DNA of 64,000 nt from Luzula sylvatica (Eukaryota > Streptophyta > Magnoliopsida > Poales > Juncaceae), in NCBI GenBank assembly GCA_946800325.1, contig OX326958.1:10984001-11048000 (forward strand). The letters run 5' to 3'. Below, one piece after another: positions 11,229-23,628 of the stretch (positions within the stretch are counted from its first letter, which is position 1; every line of letters starts with the position of its first letter). Under the pieces are notes generated by a model. The model was given only the letters and a program-made list of their open reading frames with translations, searched no databases and was not told the DNA's origin. The translations under genes were made by a program, and so were the position numbers.

Positions 11229-12600
11229 CATTTTCGAGACAAGGTGAACAAATTCAATATATTTCGTTTAATGTAAAAATATTTTCCAATATTATTCTCG
11301 GGTAATCCTAATAGATGTTTGCGATACCCGATGTTGATACGATATGGACGGGTTTATAAAATATTCATGTTTAGTTTGTCAGAAAACCAAATAAAATTTG
11401 TATAGCCGCGTTCAAATTGTATGCGATATTTATTAACATATTACAATTAACATTTTAATAAACGTTTTGTTAATGATTAATTGATATTTGTCACAAAATT
11501 AATATGTAAAACAATTAACAAACTATTAATCAATATAATTTATAAGTTAATTATGTCACACATTAATTAATTTAATTATGTTAAATAATATATAGAAGAT
11601 GTTTTGGTGCAATATGTAGGCGCCAAACAAAGGTGGAGAGAAGAAAATGAAAATCCGGACTATGAGAGTCTGAATATGTCATTTATACAAATAGTTTCAA
11701 AAATTGTATTTTATTGTTAATAAATTTTGCAATGTGTGTATGATTCAAAATTTTCCTTTTAATAAATCATTGACTGTAACTTTTTGTGCGATAAATATAT
11801 CATTTTGATGAAACAGTAGAGCGAACTGAAAAAATTACCTCTCGAGCTTCATGAATTTGATTTAAATAACAGTGCAGTGACTTCTTCACGAACGAACTGC
11901 TTAACAAAAAAATAAACACATAATTAAAGTTATTTTATGTAAATAATAAATTAAAGAATAAATAATTTACTAAATTCATAAAAAAAGAAGAAGAATAAAG
12001 TACCAAACACGAAGAACAATTAGTAATGAAATATAATACATACCTTGTCCAGTTTAAATCATTTCATTAATTAGATAAGAAAAAAGCTCATTTCAAAATA
12101 CAGACTATCCATAGGTACTTTTTTTTTTTAGAACAAAACCCACAGGCAGGTCCAGGCCGAATGTACAAAAATTGAAGCACCCGCTTCGGGTTCAGGTAAA
12201 AAAAAAAATTACGTAGTATATTCATAAAATTTAGGGTTCATTATAAAAAATTTGGGGTCCATTTTAACAAATTACATAGTATAATAAAAAAAATTAGGGT
12301 CCATTATAATTTTTTTTGGCTTAGGGCTCTTAAACCGTCGGACCGGTCCTGTCCATCGGTACTTTGAAACATCACAATTTCGTATCAACGGGTTAAGATG
12401 TGAATTAAGAATATTATTTGTGGATGTCGTGAGGAAGAAACGATAGGCTTTTCTTGTCAACTGTTTGAGATATTATGTTTGGATGGATGAGAATTAGATT
12501 GTTTCGTAAGGATGTCTTATCCAAATAAATAATATATGTGAGAAGGTGCAAGTTAATATATAATAATATATTAAATAACATATTTGAATTAGCAATCTAA
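11229..12600. other. AT-rich intergenic DNA
   Basis: No gene is seen. The stretch 11450-11640 is rich in TTAATT and is partly an inverted copy of 10080-10275. Around 12180-12340 short phrases recur (TTAGGGTTCATTATAA, TTAGGGTCCATTATAA, TTGGGGTCCATTTTAA), consistent with a decayed transposon end. Confidence 0.4.
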
Positions 12601-13560
12601 AATTCCGGAAAAAGGGGGTATGGCGCTTCTTCTCTTTCGCTAGTGGCGATAGCCACGGCGAGATTATGGCGCTTCTTCTCTTCCTCTTTCTCTTCGCTCT
12701 CCATGACGTTCGTCTGAACAGTCGACTATGACCGTGAACCTAGACTGTGCAATTTATTGTGTTCTCCTTTTCTCTCTTTAATCACTAATCGTTCATCTTT
12801 CCATTAATCACTGGCCTGTGCGTTCCTCTTTGACCGCATCACTCCTCTCCATGGCGTTCCTCTTTTCATTCATCACTGGCATGTGCATTCCTCTTTAACC
12901 GCTAATCATTCCTCTTTAATCGCTAAACCTAGACTGTCAATTCGATTGCAATTCGACTCTAATTCAACTCTGATTCTTCACTGGCATGTGCGATTCTTCG
13001 TGTGTAATCGAGATCATGGAATTTCTTTCTTCATATTCTTGCAGATCCTTCACTGGCCTGTGCGTTCCTCTTTCTGCAGATTTTGCAGATTCCGCCTTTC
13101 GATTATTCGATTCTGCACATACACGAAGAACAAACGAAGAGTTAATTGGCCACATTTTCAATCATGTTTCTGCAAATTCTGTGAGTTAATTGACCACGAT
13201 TTGGATCCAGATTTTGCAATTCGCATATCTAAGTGGCCAGATTCCGCAGAGATACGAAACATACTCGATCCAGGTAAACGAAGAACGAACGAACAAAACG
13301 AAGATTTACGGATCATACTCGAAGACAAAGCGATACGAACAGGCACGAAGATTTATGATCATACTTTAAGAGTTACGAACGAACATACTCGAATCCCCTT
13401 TCCATTTTCAGAATCTGGTTTTTCGGTTCTGGTTTCCCGATTCCCCTTTCCTAATTCTTTTTTCCTAGTTTTCCTTAGCTTTTTTTTTTCCCAGTTTTTC
13501 TTTTCCCAGTTCTCTAACAATTCAGAAAAAGATACATAAATTTAATTCCTTCCTTTGCTC
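12601..13560 (+). other. Repetitive GC-richer stretch, possible gene leader; no gene supported
   Basis: The phrase CACTGGC(A/C)TGTGCGTTCCTCTTT and variants recur five or six times between 12810 and 13080. Words such as ACGAAGAACAAACGAAGA recur downstream. A 218-codon plus frame (12883-13539) spans it but lacks compositional or motif support, and its residues simply mirror the repeats. It may be a decayed 5' leader or a repeat-derived transcript. Confidence 0.35.
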
Positions 13561-15054
13561 AAAACCAAAAAATGAGGCGTTTTCTTTCATTTTGTTTCAT
13601 GAATACAAAGGAGGCGTTTTCTTTCGACGTGTCGTAACTCATTTTACGAGTTTAAGATCCTTGATTCAATTAACGGAGCCGTCAACCTAGATCACTGTTT
13701 TTAATATAAACTAGACTTGTAATGGTGATATTGTAAATAACATACGGGCCTTTAAGCAAAAAAAAATATATATACTAATATAAATCTTATCTTTATTTCA
13801 AATATTATATCAGTAATTCGTTTGTGCATTTTTTGATGTTTGTATTTATTTATTTATTATTGATGTGTACCTTTTTGGGTTTTATGTATCTTTATTATCC
13901 AAAATATATTTAAAAACTGATTCTCTCTCTGACCTCCGTGTGTTGTCTTCCTCTGTCGTGATAATTCATCCTGATATTTGTCTCACAAAAGCTCTCTCCA
14001 AATTATCTCTTTTCATTGATTTCTTAAGTTATATTTGTTACTGATCCTGAACAAATCTCTCAAATACAAATCATATAATCCAAACGGATCCTAAAATCCC
14101 AACACTAATTTGGGGCAGATGTTCGTTTTTGGTACAAACGAAGCAGAAGAAAAATATTACAAAAAAAAAACTAGAAATCAATTACTATTTTTAGCTCAAG
14201 TAGATTTTATTTTCTCGGTTATTTGAGAAGTGAACCTATATTTTGTTCTTCAAGATAAATTTTCTTTCCTGGATTTTACAGGGTTCGATTTTGCATAGTA
14301 TACCAAACAAGACATTTACCCTGCCTCTATTTGCCATCATTTTTACCAAATACCAGTTAACATATTTTATCAGTATAATAATTAATAATTAATAAAGTCG
14401 TTAATTATGTATTATTTATTAATTATCATGTTAATTAAAGCAAACGAAGACGAATATAATTAAATGTATATGAAGGTGTCATTCAAACTAAAAGATTTAC
14501 TATTTATAAACAAGGAAATACTTCGTAACGAAATTTCAAATAGAGGCTCAACTATCCACACCTAAGTTGCTGAGAAAACAAAAAAATTTAACATAAATGA
14601 AATAAAAAATTGTGATTATTTACAAAATAATTCGTAACGAAATTTCAAGTTGCATCATTGAAGATAAACTGAAATTTTCATTTGGTGGGTAATTTCAAAC
14701 CTTTATATGTGATCATGTTTACTAAGCTGTTTAACGTTCATATTTTCTAATGTCTTTCACAAAACAAAATACATTTCATAGAAAAATAAACATATCAACA
14801 AAAATATGGTACAAAATAGAAAATACTAAAATATTATACTTGCAATTACAAAATTGTTTAAATGAGAAAACCCAAATCATGCATCATGAATGACATAATC
14901 ATACAAAAGTAATTATATATATATTTCTGAGGATTTTTCCCCCATTTATTTCAATCATATTTTTGGCGATTTTTTCTAAGAAATACCTAATCGCCACACA
15001 AGTTCAAAGCACATTTTGGAAATATTATTTGCCAAAAATTACAATTTCAATATT
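13561..15054. other. AT-rich intergenic DNA
   Basis: I see no gene, clear repeat array or transposon end here. The phrase TTCGTAACGAAATTTCAA occurs near 14523 and again near 14632, hinting at a short duplication. Confidence 0.4.
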
Positions 15055-15517
15055 TTAAAAATTCCTCCCCTTAGAAACAAATTTATGATTACCCCCCTGA
15101 AAAAACAGAAAATTCTTTCCAGTCTTTCCCCAATGATCCTTATTCCTCTCTAAAAACCCCCTAAATAATTTTTCAAGTCTTGGATCTACCTCGAACCCTT
15201 TATTTCTCATCTCGCCATAAAACTCTATAGCTTTTGGTATCCATCCATATTTCACCAAACCTCGTACCAACACAATATAATGTAACCGGTACGGTTCCAC
15301 CTCGTATTTTCTCATCTCGTACCAGATTCTCAATGCATTCCCAGCCTGATTCGATCTGAAGAAATTTTCTAAAAGTAAAACAAAAGTGTTCCCACAAGGC
15401 CCATATTTGCTGGTACTGTGAGGAAACCTGGTACAGTAAACCTTAAAAAAGGAAATTGAATCCGTGAAGGTACCTATCCATCATGATGAACATTGCTCGT
15501 GGTGTGAGGACTCCATT
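15055..15517 (-). pseudogene. PPR protein gene, 3' remnant
   Basis: PPR proteins bind organellar RNA through tandem 35-residue helical repeats. This minus-strand piece encodes a PPR-like C-terminus, with segments WYEMRKYEVEPYRLHYIVLV and EFYGEMRNKGFEVDPRLEK, ending at the stop at 15055. Next to the gypsy element (15470-15517) the frame gives LTPRAMFIMMDRY, a piece from an earlier PPR helix. A frame change and a stop lie between the two pieces. Most internal repeats are missing, so the gene was deleted as well as interrupted. The N-terminal part is at 21637-22147. Confidence 0.75.
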
Positions 15518-16104
15518 TGACAGATCCCAAGGATCTATTCGCACAAATCTCTCACAACAAGGATCAAATCAACAATCAACCACAAGAACAATAGAACAAA
15601 ACTCGGGTATGCTTCACTGAGCATCCACGAGGAAAACTTGGCAAGCAGCCATCAAGAGTTCATTACAATAATCATACCTAATAGTAATAATTAAATCTCT
15701 ATAAATACTAAATGACACAGTAACAGTAAAAATTGAATAACTACTTTCACTGTAGATCAATCCCACCGTGCAACGTAGCTCCAACCCAATGACTCTTTAC
15801 TTCCACTTACACCAATCATCCTTCGCCACCTCATCTCCTATTCATAATCAACTACTGAATCCGACCCATTATTTCTAACTGGATCATAAGGCCCAGATTC
15901 AAAGCCTGTGATCCCACGACTCTCCTTATCTTACATAAAACCCGAATCCGACCCGTTTATTTAAATGAGATCAAACGACCCAGATTCAAAGCCATCGATC
16001 TAACGTCCCATGTTTCTCCGCGCTCTCTTCTCCATTTATACAGTACTTTAAGCAAATAAACCCTCAAATTTATTTATTTTACACAGAGTATTCAGATCAT
16101 GACA
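15518..16104 (-). repeat. 3' LTR of the gypsy element
   Basis: Near-identical to 21044-21636. It begins TGACAGATCCC on plus and ends ATCATGACA. The PPT lies immediately to its right. Confidence 0.9.
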
Positions 16105-16142
16105 ATACTCCCCTCTTTAAAACCTTGCCTCTAAGGTTCTAA

Positions 16143-19100
16143 TTAGGGTTTAAACCCTGGATACCTAGATAATAAATCATCATAATCTTCCCAAGTAGCA
16201 TCACACTCCGGAAGATTAGACCACTTAATCTTCAATTTAACCCCTACTGCATTGTTTTTCTTATATATTTCTCTATCCAGAACTTCAATGGGTTCAACCC
16301 TCAAGAATCCATCTGAACTGACCAGGGGTAAAACTGGAATTATTATTTTCTTCTCCCCTATTTTCTTCTTAAGTTGAGATACATGGAAAACTAGATGTAT
16401 CTGTGATCCTTCAGGCAACTTAAGCCTATAAGCCACTTCTCCAAATTTTTCAATGATTTCAAAGGGTCCATAATACCTAGAATTCAGTTTAGTACCCTTA
16501 CTTAGAGAAATGCTAGTCTGTCTGTTGGGTTGTAGCTTCAAAAACACCATTTCTCCTGTTTCAAATCTCCTCTCACTTCTCTTTTTATCAGCATAATGTT
16601 TCATCCTCTCTTGAGCCACTCTCAAATTCTCTTTGATATTCATTAGAGCACTGTTCCTCTCCTTGTACCAGTCATCTACAGATGCTACTTTAGCCTTAGG
16701 TATACTACCCCATTCTAACTGTTTTGGTGGGTATCCATACAATGCCTCAAATGGACTTAATTTCAATGAAGTGTGATAACAAGTGTTATACCATAACTCA
16801 GCTTGGGGTAGCCATTGATGCCACTTTTTTGGTACATTTGAAATCATGCATCTTAAATAATTTTCAAGGCATTGATTTATCCTTTCTGTCTGGCCATCAG
16901 TTTGGGGATGGTAGGCTGTGCTCATTTTCAATTTAATTCCTGATAATTTAAACAATTCTTGCCAGAAATGACTAGTGAATATTTTATCTCTATCACTGAT
17001 TATTTCTTGAGGAATTCCATGTAATTTCACTACATTATCAAAAAATATCCTGGCCACATTCTGGGCATTGAAGGGATGAGTTAAACCTAGAAAATGTGCA
17101 TATTTGGTTAGCCTATCTACCACTACCAAAACACAATCTTTTCCTTCTGACTTTGGAAGTCCTTCAATGAAATCCATACTCAAGCATTCCCAAGCTCCAT
17201 TTGGAATGCTGAGGGGTTGAAGGAATCCAGGTGAGAGAGTGTGCTCCCCTTTATTCCTCTGACAGTTTTCACACTGTCTCACAAACTCATGCACATCATT
17301 CTTTAATCCTTTCCAATGGAAATTTCTTTTAATCCTTTGATAAGTGGCTAGCACACCACTGTGACCCCCCAATGCTGTGTCATGGAATTCAAAGATTAAT
17401 TTTTCCTTCAGGATTGGATCACTTCCAATGTATAGCTTCCCTTTATACCTCACTAATCCATCTACCAGTGAGTACTGTAGATCTTCCTCAGGGTTGATCA
17501 CTAATTTAGCAATCAAGTCTTGGCTCTTAGGATCATTTTCATAACTCTTCCTCACTTCTTTTTGCCATTCAGGAATTATGGTACTGATTGCTTGAATCTC
17601 AGCTTCTTCTAACTGTTCATTGCTCGGTTTCCTTGATAAAGCATCTGCAGCTTTATTTTCCACTCCTTTCTTATATTGTATCACATAATCCAATCCCATC
17701 AATTTAACTAATCCTTTATGCTGAAGTTGTGTGTTAATTTTCCCACTCAATAAAAATATGAGGCTCTCATGATCTGTCTTTATGATAAATCTTCTTCCCA
17801 CTAAATAATGCCTCCATTTATTTATGGCCATGAGTACCGCTAACAGTTCTTTTTCTTAGACAGACCTACCTTGGTTCTTTACCCCCAGAGATTTACTCAA
17901 ATAAGCAATGGGCTGTCCTTCTTGCATTAACACTGCCCCCAATCCATTTCCACTTGCATCACTTTCTATCACAAATTCTTGATTGAAATCAGGTAATCTG
18001 AGGACAGGAGCCTCTACCATTGCTTGTTTAAGCTTTTCAAAAGCTGTGATCGATTGTGCACTCCAATTAAATCCATCTTTTCTCAGCATGGAAGTTAAGG
18101 GGTTGCTAATTATTCCATAATTTCTGATGAACTTCCTATAGTAACCTGTCAAACCCAAAAATCCACGTAGTTGTTTTAGGGTTTTTGGTCTGGGCCATTC
18201 TTTTATATCCTTAATTTTATCAGGATCTGTTGAAACTCCTTTTTCATCAATTATATGACCTAGGTAACTAATTCGAGGCACTCCAAACTGACATTTGGAT
18301 TTCTTTGCCAGTAATACATTTTCTTTGAGGCATTTAAAGACTTCTTTGAGGTGCTCGATATGTTCTGATTCGTTCTGGCTGTATACCAGTATGTCGTCGA
18401 AGAAAACCAAAACGAATTTCCTCAGGTACGGAGCAAAATTTTTATTCATTAACGCTTGGAAGGTAGCAGGGGCGTTGGTAAGCCCGAACGGCATTACCAT
18501 GAACTCGAAGTGGCCACAATGAGTTTTGAAAGCTGTCTTATAAATATCTTCATCAGCCATACGGATCTGGTGATAACCTGATCGTAAATCGAGTTTAGAA
18601 AAAATTCTAGAACCTTGCAATTCATCTAATAAATCATCGATAATCGGTATAGGAAACTTATCTTTGATTGTAGACGAATTCAGCTGGCGATAGTCGATGC
18701 ACATACGCCAAGAACCATCCTTTTTGCCAACTAAGATGGCCGGAGACGCGAATGGGCTTTGACTGTCGCGAATGATCCCACTTTCGATCATCTCTCTGAT
18801 GATGCTTTCAATCTCGGATTTCTGGAAATGAGCGTAACGGTATGGTCGGATTTGGAATGGTTTGGTTCCTAATTCTAACGGAATTCGATGATCGCATTGG
18901 CGATTTGGGGGCAATCCGTTTGGCTCTCCAAAAATGGACTCGTGGTTGTGGATGAGGAAGTCTATTTTCGTCCTTTCTCTTTTCCCGATTTCTGATTCTT
19001 CGACTTTCTTTTCCCGTTTCTGGTGGTTCGACTCTTCTTTTTCGGATTCCTTGTCTTGGAAATCGATTCCCAGTTTTTCCATGAAAGCTAGAGTTGAAAT

Positions 19101-19700
19101 TCCATTCTTTCCAAACCAGGATTTGATTTCCCTCCCTTCTACCAATTTAACGGATCCTTCTTTCTCCATTGTTTTAAGACCCTGTAACTCCATCTTCTTG
19201 CCTTCCTGAATTAAGACGATCTTCTTCAGATCGTAATCGAAAGAAACAGGACTATATGGCTTCATCCAGTCCACCCCTAAAACCACATCTTCCGATCCTA
19301 ACTCCAGCATCCTCATATCATACTGATATTCGATTCCTTGCATTTGCCACTGAAAGGTTCTAACCATCGCGTCTGAAATCACTTGAGAGCCATTAGCGAC
19401 CTTAATTAACATGGGTTTGGTGATGACTACGTTCAACCCAGCTATTTTGGCAAATTTGGGGTCCATGAATGTGTGAGTACTCCCACTATCGATTAAGATG
19501 GTGAACTTTTTCTTTTTGTAAAAGCCCGTCACTTTAATCGTCTCGCTACTTTCTTTTCCCATATTAATGGAACAAACCGAGATCTGAAATGCTTCACCGC
19601 TTGAATTTTCCTTTTCAGTGACCGGGTCCTCCACTTTCTCTTCCTCTTCCTCATCAACGTCCGAAAAATCCTGCTTTTCTTCTCGATTAATAAGGTACAC
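16143..19700 (-). pseudogene. pol: Gypsy pol: protease, RT, RNase H, integrase, chromodomain
   Basis: The polyprotein copies RNA into DNA and integrates it. From 19700 down to 17856 it shows an aspartic protease (LIDSGSTHTFMD) and a reverse transcriptase with the active-site box FFDDILVYS. An in-frame TAA at 17856, just before EKELLAV, interrupts RNase H. The frame resumes from about 17853 to 16143 with the rest of RNase H (TDHESL), the integrase HHCC finger (HSG...CENCQRNK), the DDE core (DFIEGLP, ISDRDKIFTSHFW, AYHPQTDGQTERI) and a C-terminal chromodomain (W...P...ATWEDYDDL). The chromodomain places it among chromoviruses, probably near Tekay or Reina, which I cannot separate by eye. Confidence 0.92.
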
Positions 19701-21002
19701 TACCCCTTTCTTTGGTTTAAAAGGGCAGTCGTGACCTGGCGAGAACTATTCCGGACACCAGAAGCACAGTCCCTCCTTCTTGCGTTTTTCGAAATCAATG
19801 TTCTTTTTGAACCCCTCTTTACCCCGTTTCACGTTTTTGAACTCTTTCTCATATTTTTTTTTTACTCGAACTCTTTCTGTAGCTTTTCTCGTCCCCACCT
19901 TCATCTTTGCTAGATTCAAAAAACCTAGCATTATCGTATGCATCGTAAAGCTGGGATCTCGATATCAAAACTTGGGATCTCAACCCTTTGTCCAAACCAG
20001 CTACAAACGATTTAAGGAAAAATTCATCATTTAACTCTGGGTATTCACACCACACCAAATTCTTGCTTCTTTCGAATTTACTCGTATATTCTTTCACAGA
20101 GTTCCCCTTTTGTTTAACGTTGTGAAATTCCCCCACAGAACCCATGGTCAATTTACTCTCAAAACGTCTGCATAAATCATTTGCAAACTGTGGCCATGGT
20201 GGAATTTCTCAACTCAATTTGTACCCAATGAACCAATCCTGGGCATCCTTAACAAAATAGAAAGCCGCTAACTCTACTTCCTGCCATTCAGGTACCCTGC
20301 AGAATCGGAAATAGTTCTCACACGTAATTATCCAGGATTTTGGATCTTCACCGCTGAAGTTGGGAATTTCCATTCGGGGTTTGGCCAGAACTTCGATTCC
20401 GTTGTCACGACGGTTATCATGATAACGATGTCGATCCCTCTCCCGAAATCTTTCTCTTTGCCCTTGACGATTTTCATCTCTTCGGCCATTTCTTTCGTAT
20501 TGATCTTCCCTTCTGCTCCCCCCCCCCTCTCGGAATAATCCTCTTTACGTCTAAACGCGCCCTTATGAGGATCTTCACCGTAACGTTTGTGGTTCTCCCA
20601 CTCCTTCTCCTTATTTCTTTCTTGATCTCCCCCACGGTAACGGTCCTTGGTTAGATCCATACTCTTTTCATCTTGATTTTTTCTAGTGTGAATCCTCGAT
20701 GAATTCTCAGCTTCTTCCATCATCTTCTCCTTTCCCATATCCTTCCTGACTGGACTCTGAGGCACCATTTCTGAATCTGGCCTGGAGTTTCCATTGGGAC
20801 TGAGCTGTTTTAAGATCAATTCTTCTAATCTAGCCATCGATTCTTTCAAACTCTTAAAATCGTCGTCGTGCCCTTTTAACACCGATTCCATACGAGATTG
20901 AGAGATCTGAAGCTCCAACACCTCTCTTTCGACATCGGTGTTCTTGCTCGACCCTTCTCCAACTACGGTTGTTCTCTCCATTTGCGAGCGTGTTTTGGAC
21001 AT
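19701..21002 (-). pseudogene. gag: Gypsy gag, broken
   Basis: Gag packages the element's RNA. The start chosen is MSKTRSQM at 21002, just inside the PBS. The protein is highly charged with a coiled-coil-like stretch (EVLELQISQSRMESVL). The frame is lost near 20520, at a run of nine C residues, and again around 20400 and 20210. The capsid-like part resumes at 20151-19849. A zinc knuckle (CFWCPE, then FSPGHDC) at about 19760-19715 is interrupted by an in-frame TAG between its two halves, after which the frame runs straight into pol. Confidence 0.8.
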
Positions 21003-21028
21003 GAAAGCGATGAGGTAACGAATCGAAT

Positions 21029-21042
21029 GGCTCTGATACCAA
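21029..21042 (-). promoter_or_regulatory. Primer-binding site, initiator Met-tRNA
   Basis: The minus strand reads TTGGTATCAGAGCC one base inside the 5' LTR. This matches the 3' end of initiator Met-tRNA, the usual primer of plant LTR elements. Confidence 0.9.
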
Positions 21043-21043
21043 T

Positions 21044-21636
21044 TGACAGATCCCAAGGATCTATTCGCACAAATCTCTCACAACAAGGATCAAATCAACA
21101 ATCAACCACAAGAACAATAGAACAAAACTCGGGTATGCTTCACTGAGCATCCACGAGGAAAACTTGGCAAGCAGCCATCAAGAGTTCATTACAATAATCA
21201 TACCTAATAGTAATAATTAAATCTCTATAAATACTAAATGACACAGTAACAATAAAAACTGAATAACTACTTTCACTGTAGATCAATCCCACCGTGCCAC
21301 GTAGCTCCAACCCAATGACTCTTTACTTCCACTTACACCAATCATCCTTCGCCACCTCATCTCCTATTCATAATCAACTACTGAATCCGACCCATTATTT
21401 CTAACAGGATCATAAGGCCCAGATTCAAAGCCTGTGATCCCACGACTCTCCTTATCTTACATAAAACCCGAATCCGACCCGTTTATTTAAATGAGATCAA
21501 ACGACCCAGATTCAAAGCCATCGATCTAACATCCCACGTTTCTCCGCGCTCTCTTCTCCATTTAAACAGTACTTTAAGCAAATAAACCCTCAAACTTATT
21601 TATTTTACACAGAGTATTCAGATCATGAATATGACA
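21044..21636 (-). repeat. 5' LTR of the gypsy element
   Basis: Partner of 15518-16104. At its right end an extra ATA separates ATCATGA from TGACA compared with the other copy. Confidence 0.9.
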
Positions 21637-22147
21637 CATTCTTGTACATTTTACGTACCAAATACCAACCCATATCAAACCTTTCGTTCTTGACCACAAC
21701 CCATATGATGAAATGCCAAGCCCAAGGACAGTTCAAAACGCACTCTTCTCCCCCATCTGAAAGCAAGAAGAGCTGATTCCCAATCGCCTTTCAGCTCCCA
21801 CAAAACCTTGCATACCAACTCCTTGCTCGGTTTTATTGACGAGGAACTGTTTAGCATAGACAAAGCTTCTTTCTTTGAAGAAGAGAGAGAGATTTCGCAT
21901 TAGCTAGGAGCTGGAGAAAGGACTGGAATTCCGAATTGGAGAGGAACTTGCTGTCCTCGTCTGGGTCGGGCTCGAAATCGCTTGGGTAAGGCGACGGGGA
22001 GTAATAGGAACTGTAGAAGGAGACTTGAGCAGGCAAGCGAAAGGACGTGACTGGAGGACTGGAGACGAAATGGAGAGCTGGCGAGTGATCGGAAAGGAGG
22101 AGAAAGTATCGAGAGGCACGTCGGAGAAGAACGGAGGCGAAGGCCAT
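21637..22147 (-). pseudogene. PPR protein gene, 5' remnant
   Basis: The minus strand starts at the ATG at 22147 (MAFASVLLRRASRYF), an Arg/Ser-rich N-terminus of the kind that targets mitochondria or plastids. It continues with SIKPSKELVCKVLWELKGDW and ESALLAFRWG, then WHFIIW and NERFDMGWYLVRKMYKN in shifted frames. This is the usual N-terminal block before the first PPR motifs. At least two frameshifts (about 21865 and 21745) break it. The gypsy element begins right after MYKN, and the next surviving PPR codons are on its far side at 15517. Confidence 0.8.
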
Positions 22148-23465
22148 TGGAATGACAGTGAAGGAGACCACCGAGCAGGAAAAAAAATATATTTGTAGTC
22201 AAAAATCGGAATTCCAGTTCTGGGTAATATTATAAGCAACAAAAAATCCAGTTTAATGGAATCCGGAATTCCAGTTATGGGTTATTAAATTAAGCAAAAC
22301 CTAAAATCCGGTTATTGTTAAACCCGGGAATTCCGTTTCGATGTTATAATCGACCTAGAATCGGGTTGTTATCAAACCAGGAAACAAAAAGGCAAATCCG
22401 GTAATTTTACAAGATACTCCAAAATGAACTTTTTATCAATTTATCTTCTGAACTATTGATAATGAATTGAGTGCTGTTTTTTTTTTTGTGACACAAAAAA
22501 CATGAAGTATTCAACACTGAATATATAAATATGGTTGATGGTGCACTCCGAAGAAAATGAACTCTCGAAAGTTGCATTGAACCACAACATGTCACGTGAC
22601 AAAGCGCACCGTTAAAAAAAAGGAACGATAAAAAATAGACGAGCGACATTTTTTTATGGCCAACGCCTAAAATTCAGACATTATTCCATATCTTTCACCG
22701 GACCGAGCCGTATCCCAAAAAAATATCGGATCCGAACGGTCGGAGTAAGAACCGTATCCGTTTTTACGGATGTGAATTTGAATCTAGGAGTTAAATTTCT
22801 GATGGATCCGGATACTATTTGGATCCGAATAAAATTTGTAAATGGATCCTAGTTTCGTCGAAATCATGATCTCGTTCATTACAATACCATATAGACAATA
22901 ACTTTGTTTTAAAATTTATAGTAATTCTTAATTATCGGTAACTTAATTTCACTCAATAGACAATTTACAAAAATAATAAATCAAGCTGTAATAATTAATT
23001 CATACATTTTACTTTTTAGTGTACATAAATATGACATTAAAACAATTGATCTACTTGTTTATATTAATTAAAAATACCAATTAGATATTATAAAGTAATA
23101 TTATAGTTTCAAAATTTTCTTAATATTATTCATAATAAATGATACAACAATATTTTCAATTTCTGAAGGTATACATGATACTTTTGAATTGCAACTCGAA
23201 CATTTTCGATTAAATAAATCATATTTACGAAAGGGAATAACAGTGGACAATGCATTAAAAACAAAAATTCTTGTGCAATTGCGTTGGGTTTCGCTTGTTG
23301 CTCATGATATCTAATTTCTTCCATGACGATGACACGTATGAGCAAACACGATCAGTTTTGTATATAGTAATATAATAGTATAATATGAAATCATAATGCA
23401 ATCAAATCCGAGATTGTATTTTCGTATTTTGAAGAACCTACCCAGTGATTGAGTTCTAATAAAAC
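22148..23465. other. Upstream flank of the PPR gene, no other gene
   Basis: Short phrases built on AATCCGG/GGAATTCCGG recur at 22200-22400 and CGGATCCGAA-type words at 22690-22870. The rest is AT-rich. No gene is supported. Confidence 0.4.
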
Positions 23466-23480
23466 ATGAAATGCAATAAA

Positions 23481-23613
23481 TTTAATGTGCCCATAACCTA
23501 GTATGTTGAGTGTGAGACACAAAAAATCCTATGTTGTGAGAGATTGTGAGTTTGATCCTCGTTGACATCAACGAATGGAGGATATATGAGTTTTCTCTAT
23601 TTATTATCAACAA
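23481..23613 (+). mobile_element. tRNA-derived SINE (SINE-1) with 15-bp target duplication
   Basis: A 133-bp insertion is flanked by perfect copies of ATGAAATGCAATAAA (23466-23480 and 23614-23628). It contains an A-box-like ATAACCTAGTATG near 23493 and a B-box-like GAGTTTGATCC near 23548, the internal RNA polymerase III promoter of tRNA-derived SINEs. The second duplication runs into nine As. The A box is diverged. Confidence 0.65.
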
Positions 23614-23628
23614 ATGAAATGCAATAAA

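Larger units (their letters stand above)
15518..21636 (-). mobile_element. Ty3/gypsy chromovirus inserted in a PPR gene
   Basis: A 6.1-kb element with two LTRs of about 590 bp (15518-16104 and 21044-21636), both TG...CA. A PBS complementary to initiator Met-tRNA abuts the 5' LTR, and a polypurine tract (AAAGAGGGGAGTAT on minus, about 16105-16118) abuts the 3' LTR. Gene order is gag, protease, RT, RNase H, integrase, chromodomain. The LTRs differ by only about eight substitutions and one 3-bp difference, so the insertion is recent. The flanks share AATG on the minus strand, a partial target duplication. The coding region has several stops and frameshifts, so it is defective. Confidence 0.92.

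Noticed and set aside
12883..13539. 218-codon plus frame
   Set aside because: It follows recurring CTGGC(A/C)TGTGCG words and shows no domain; overlapping frames on both strands are equally open.
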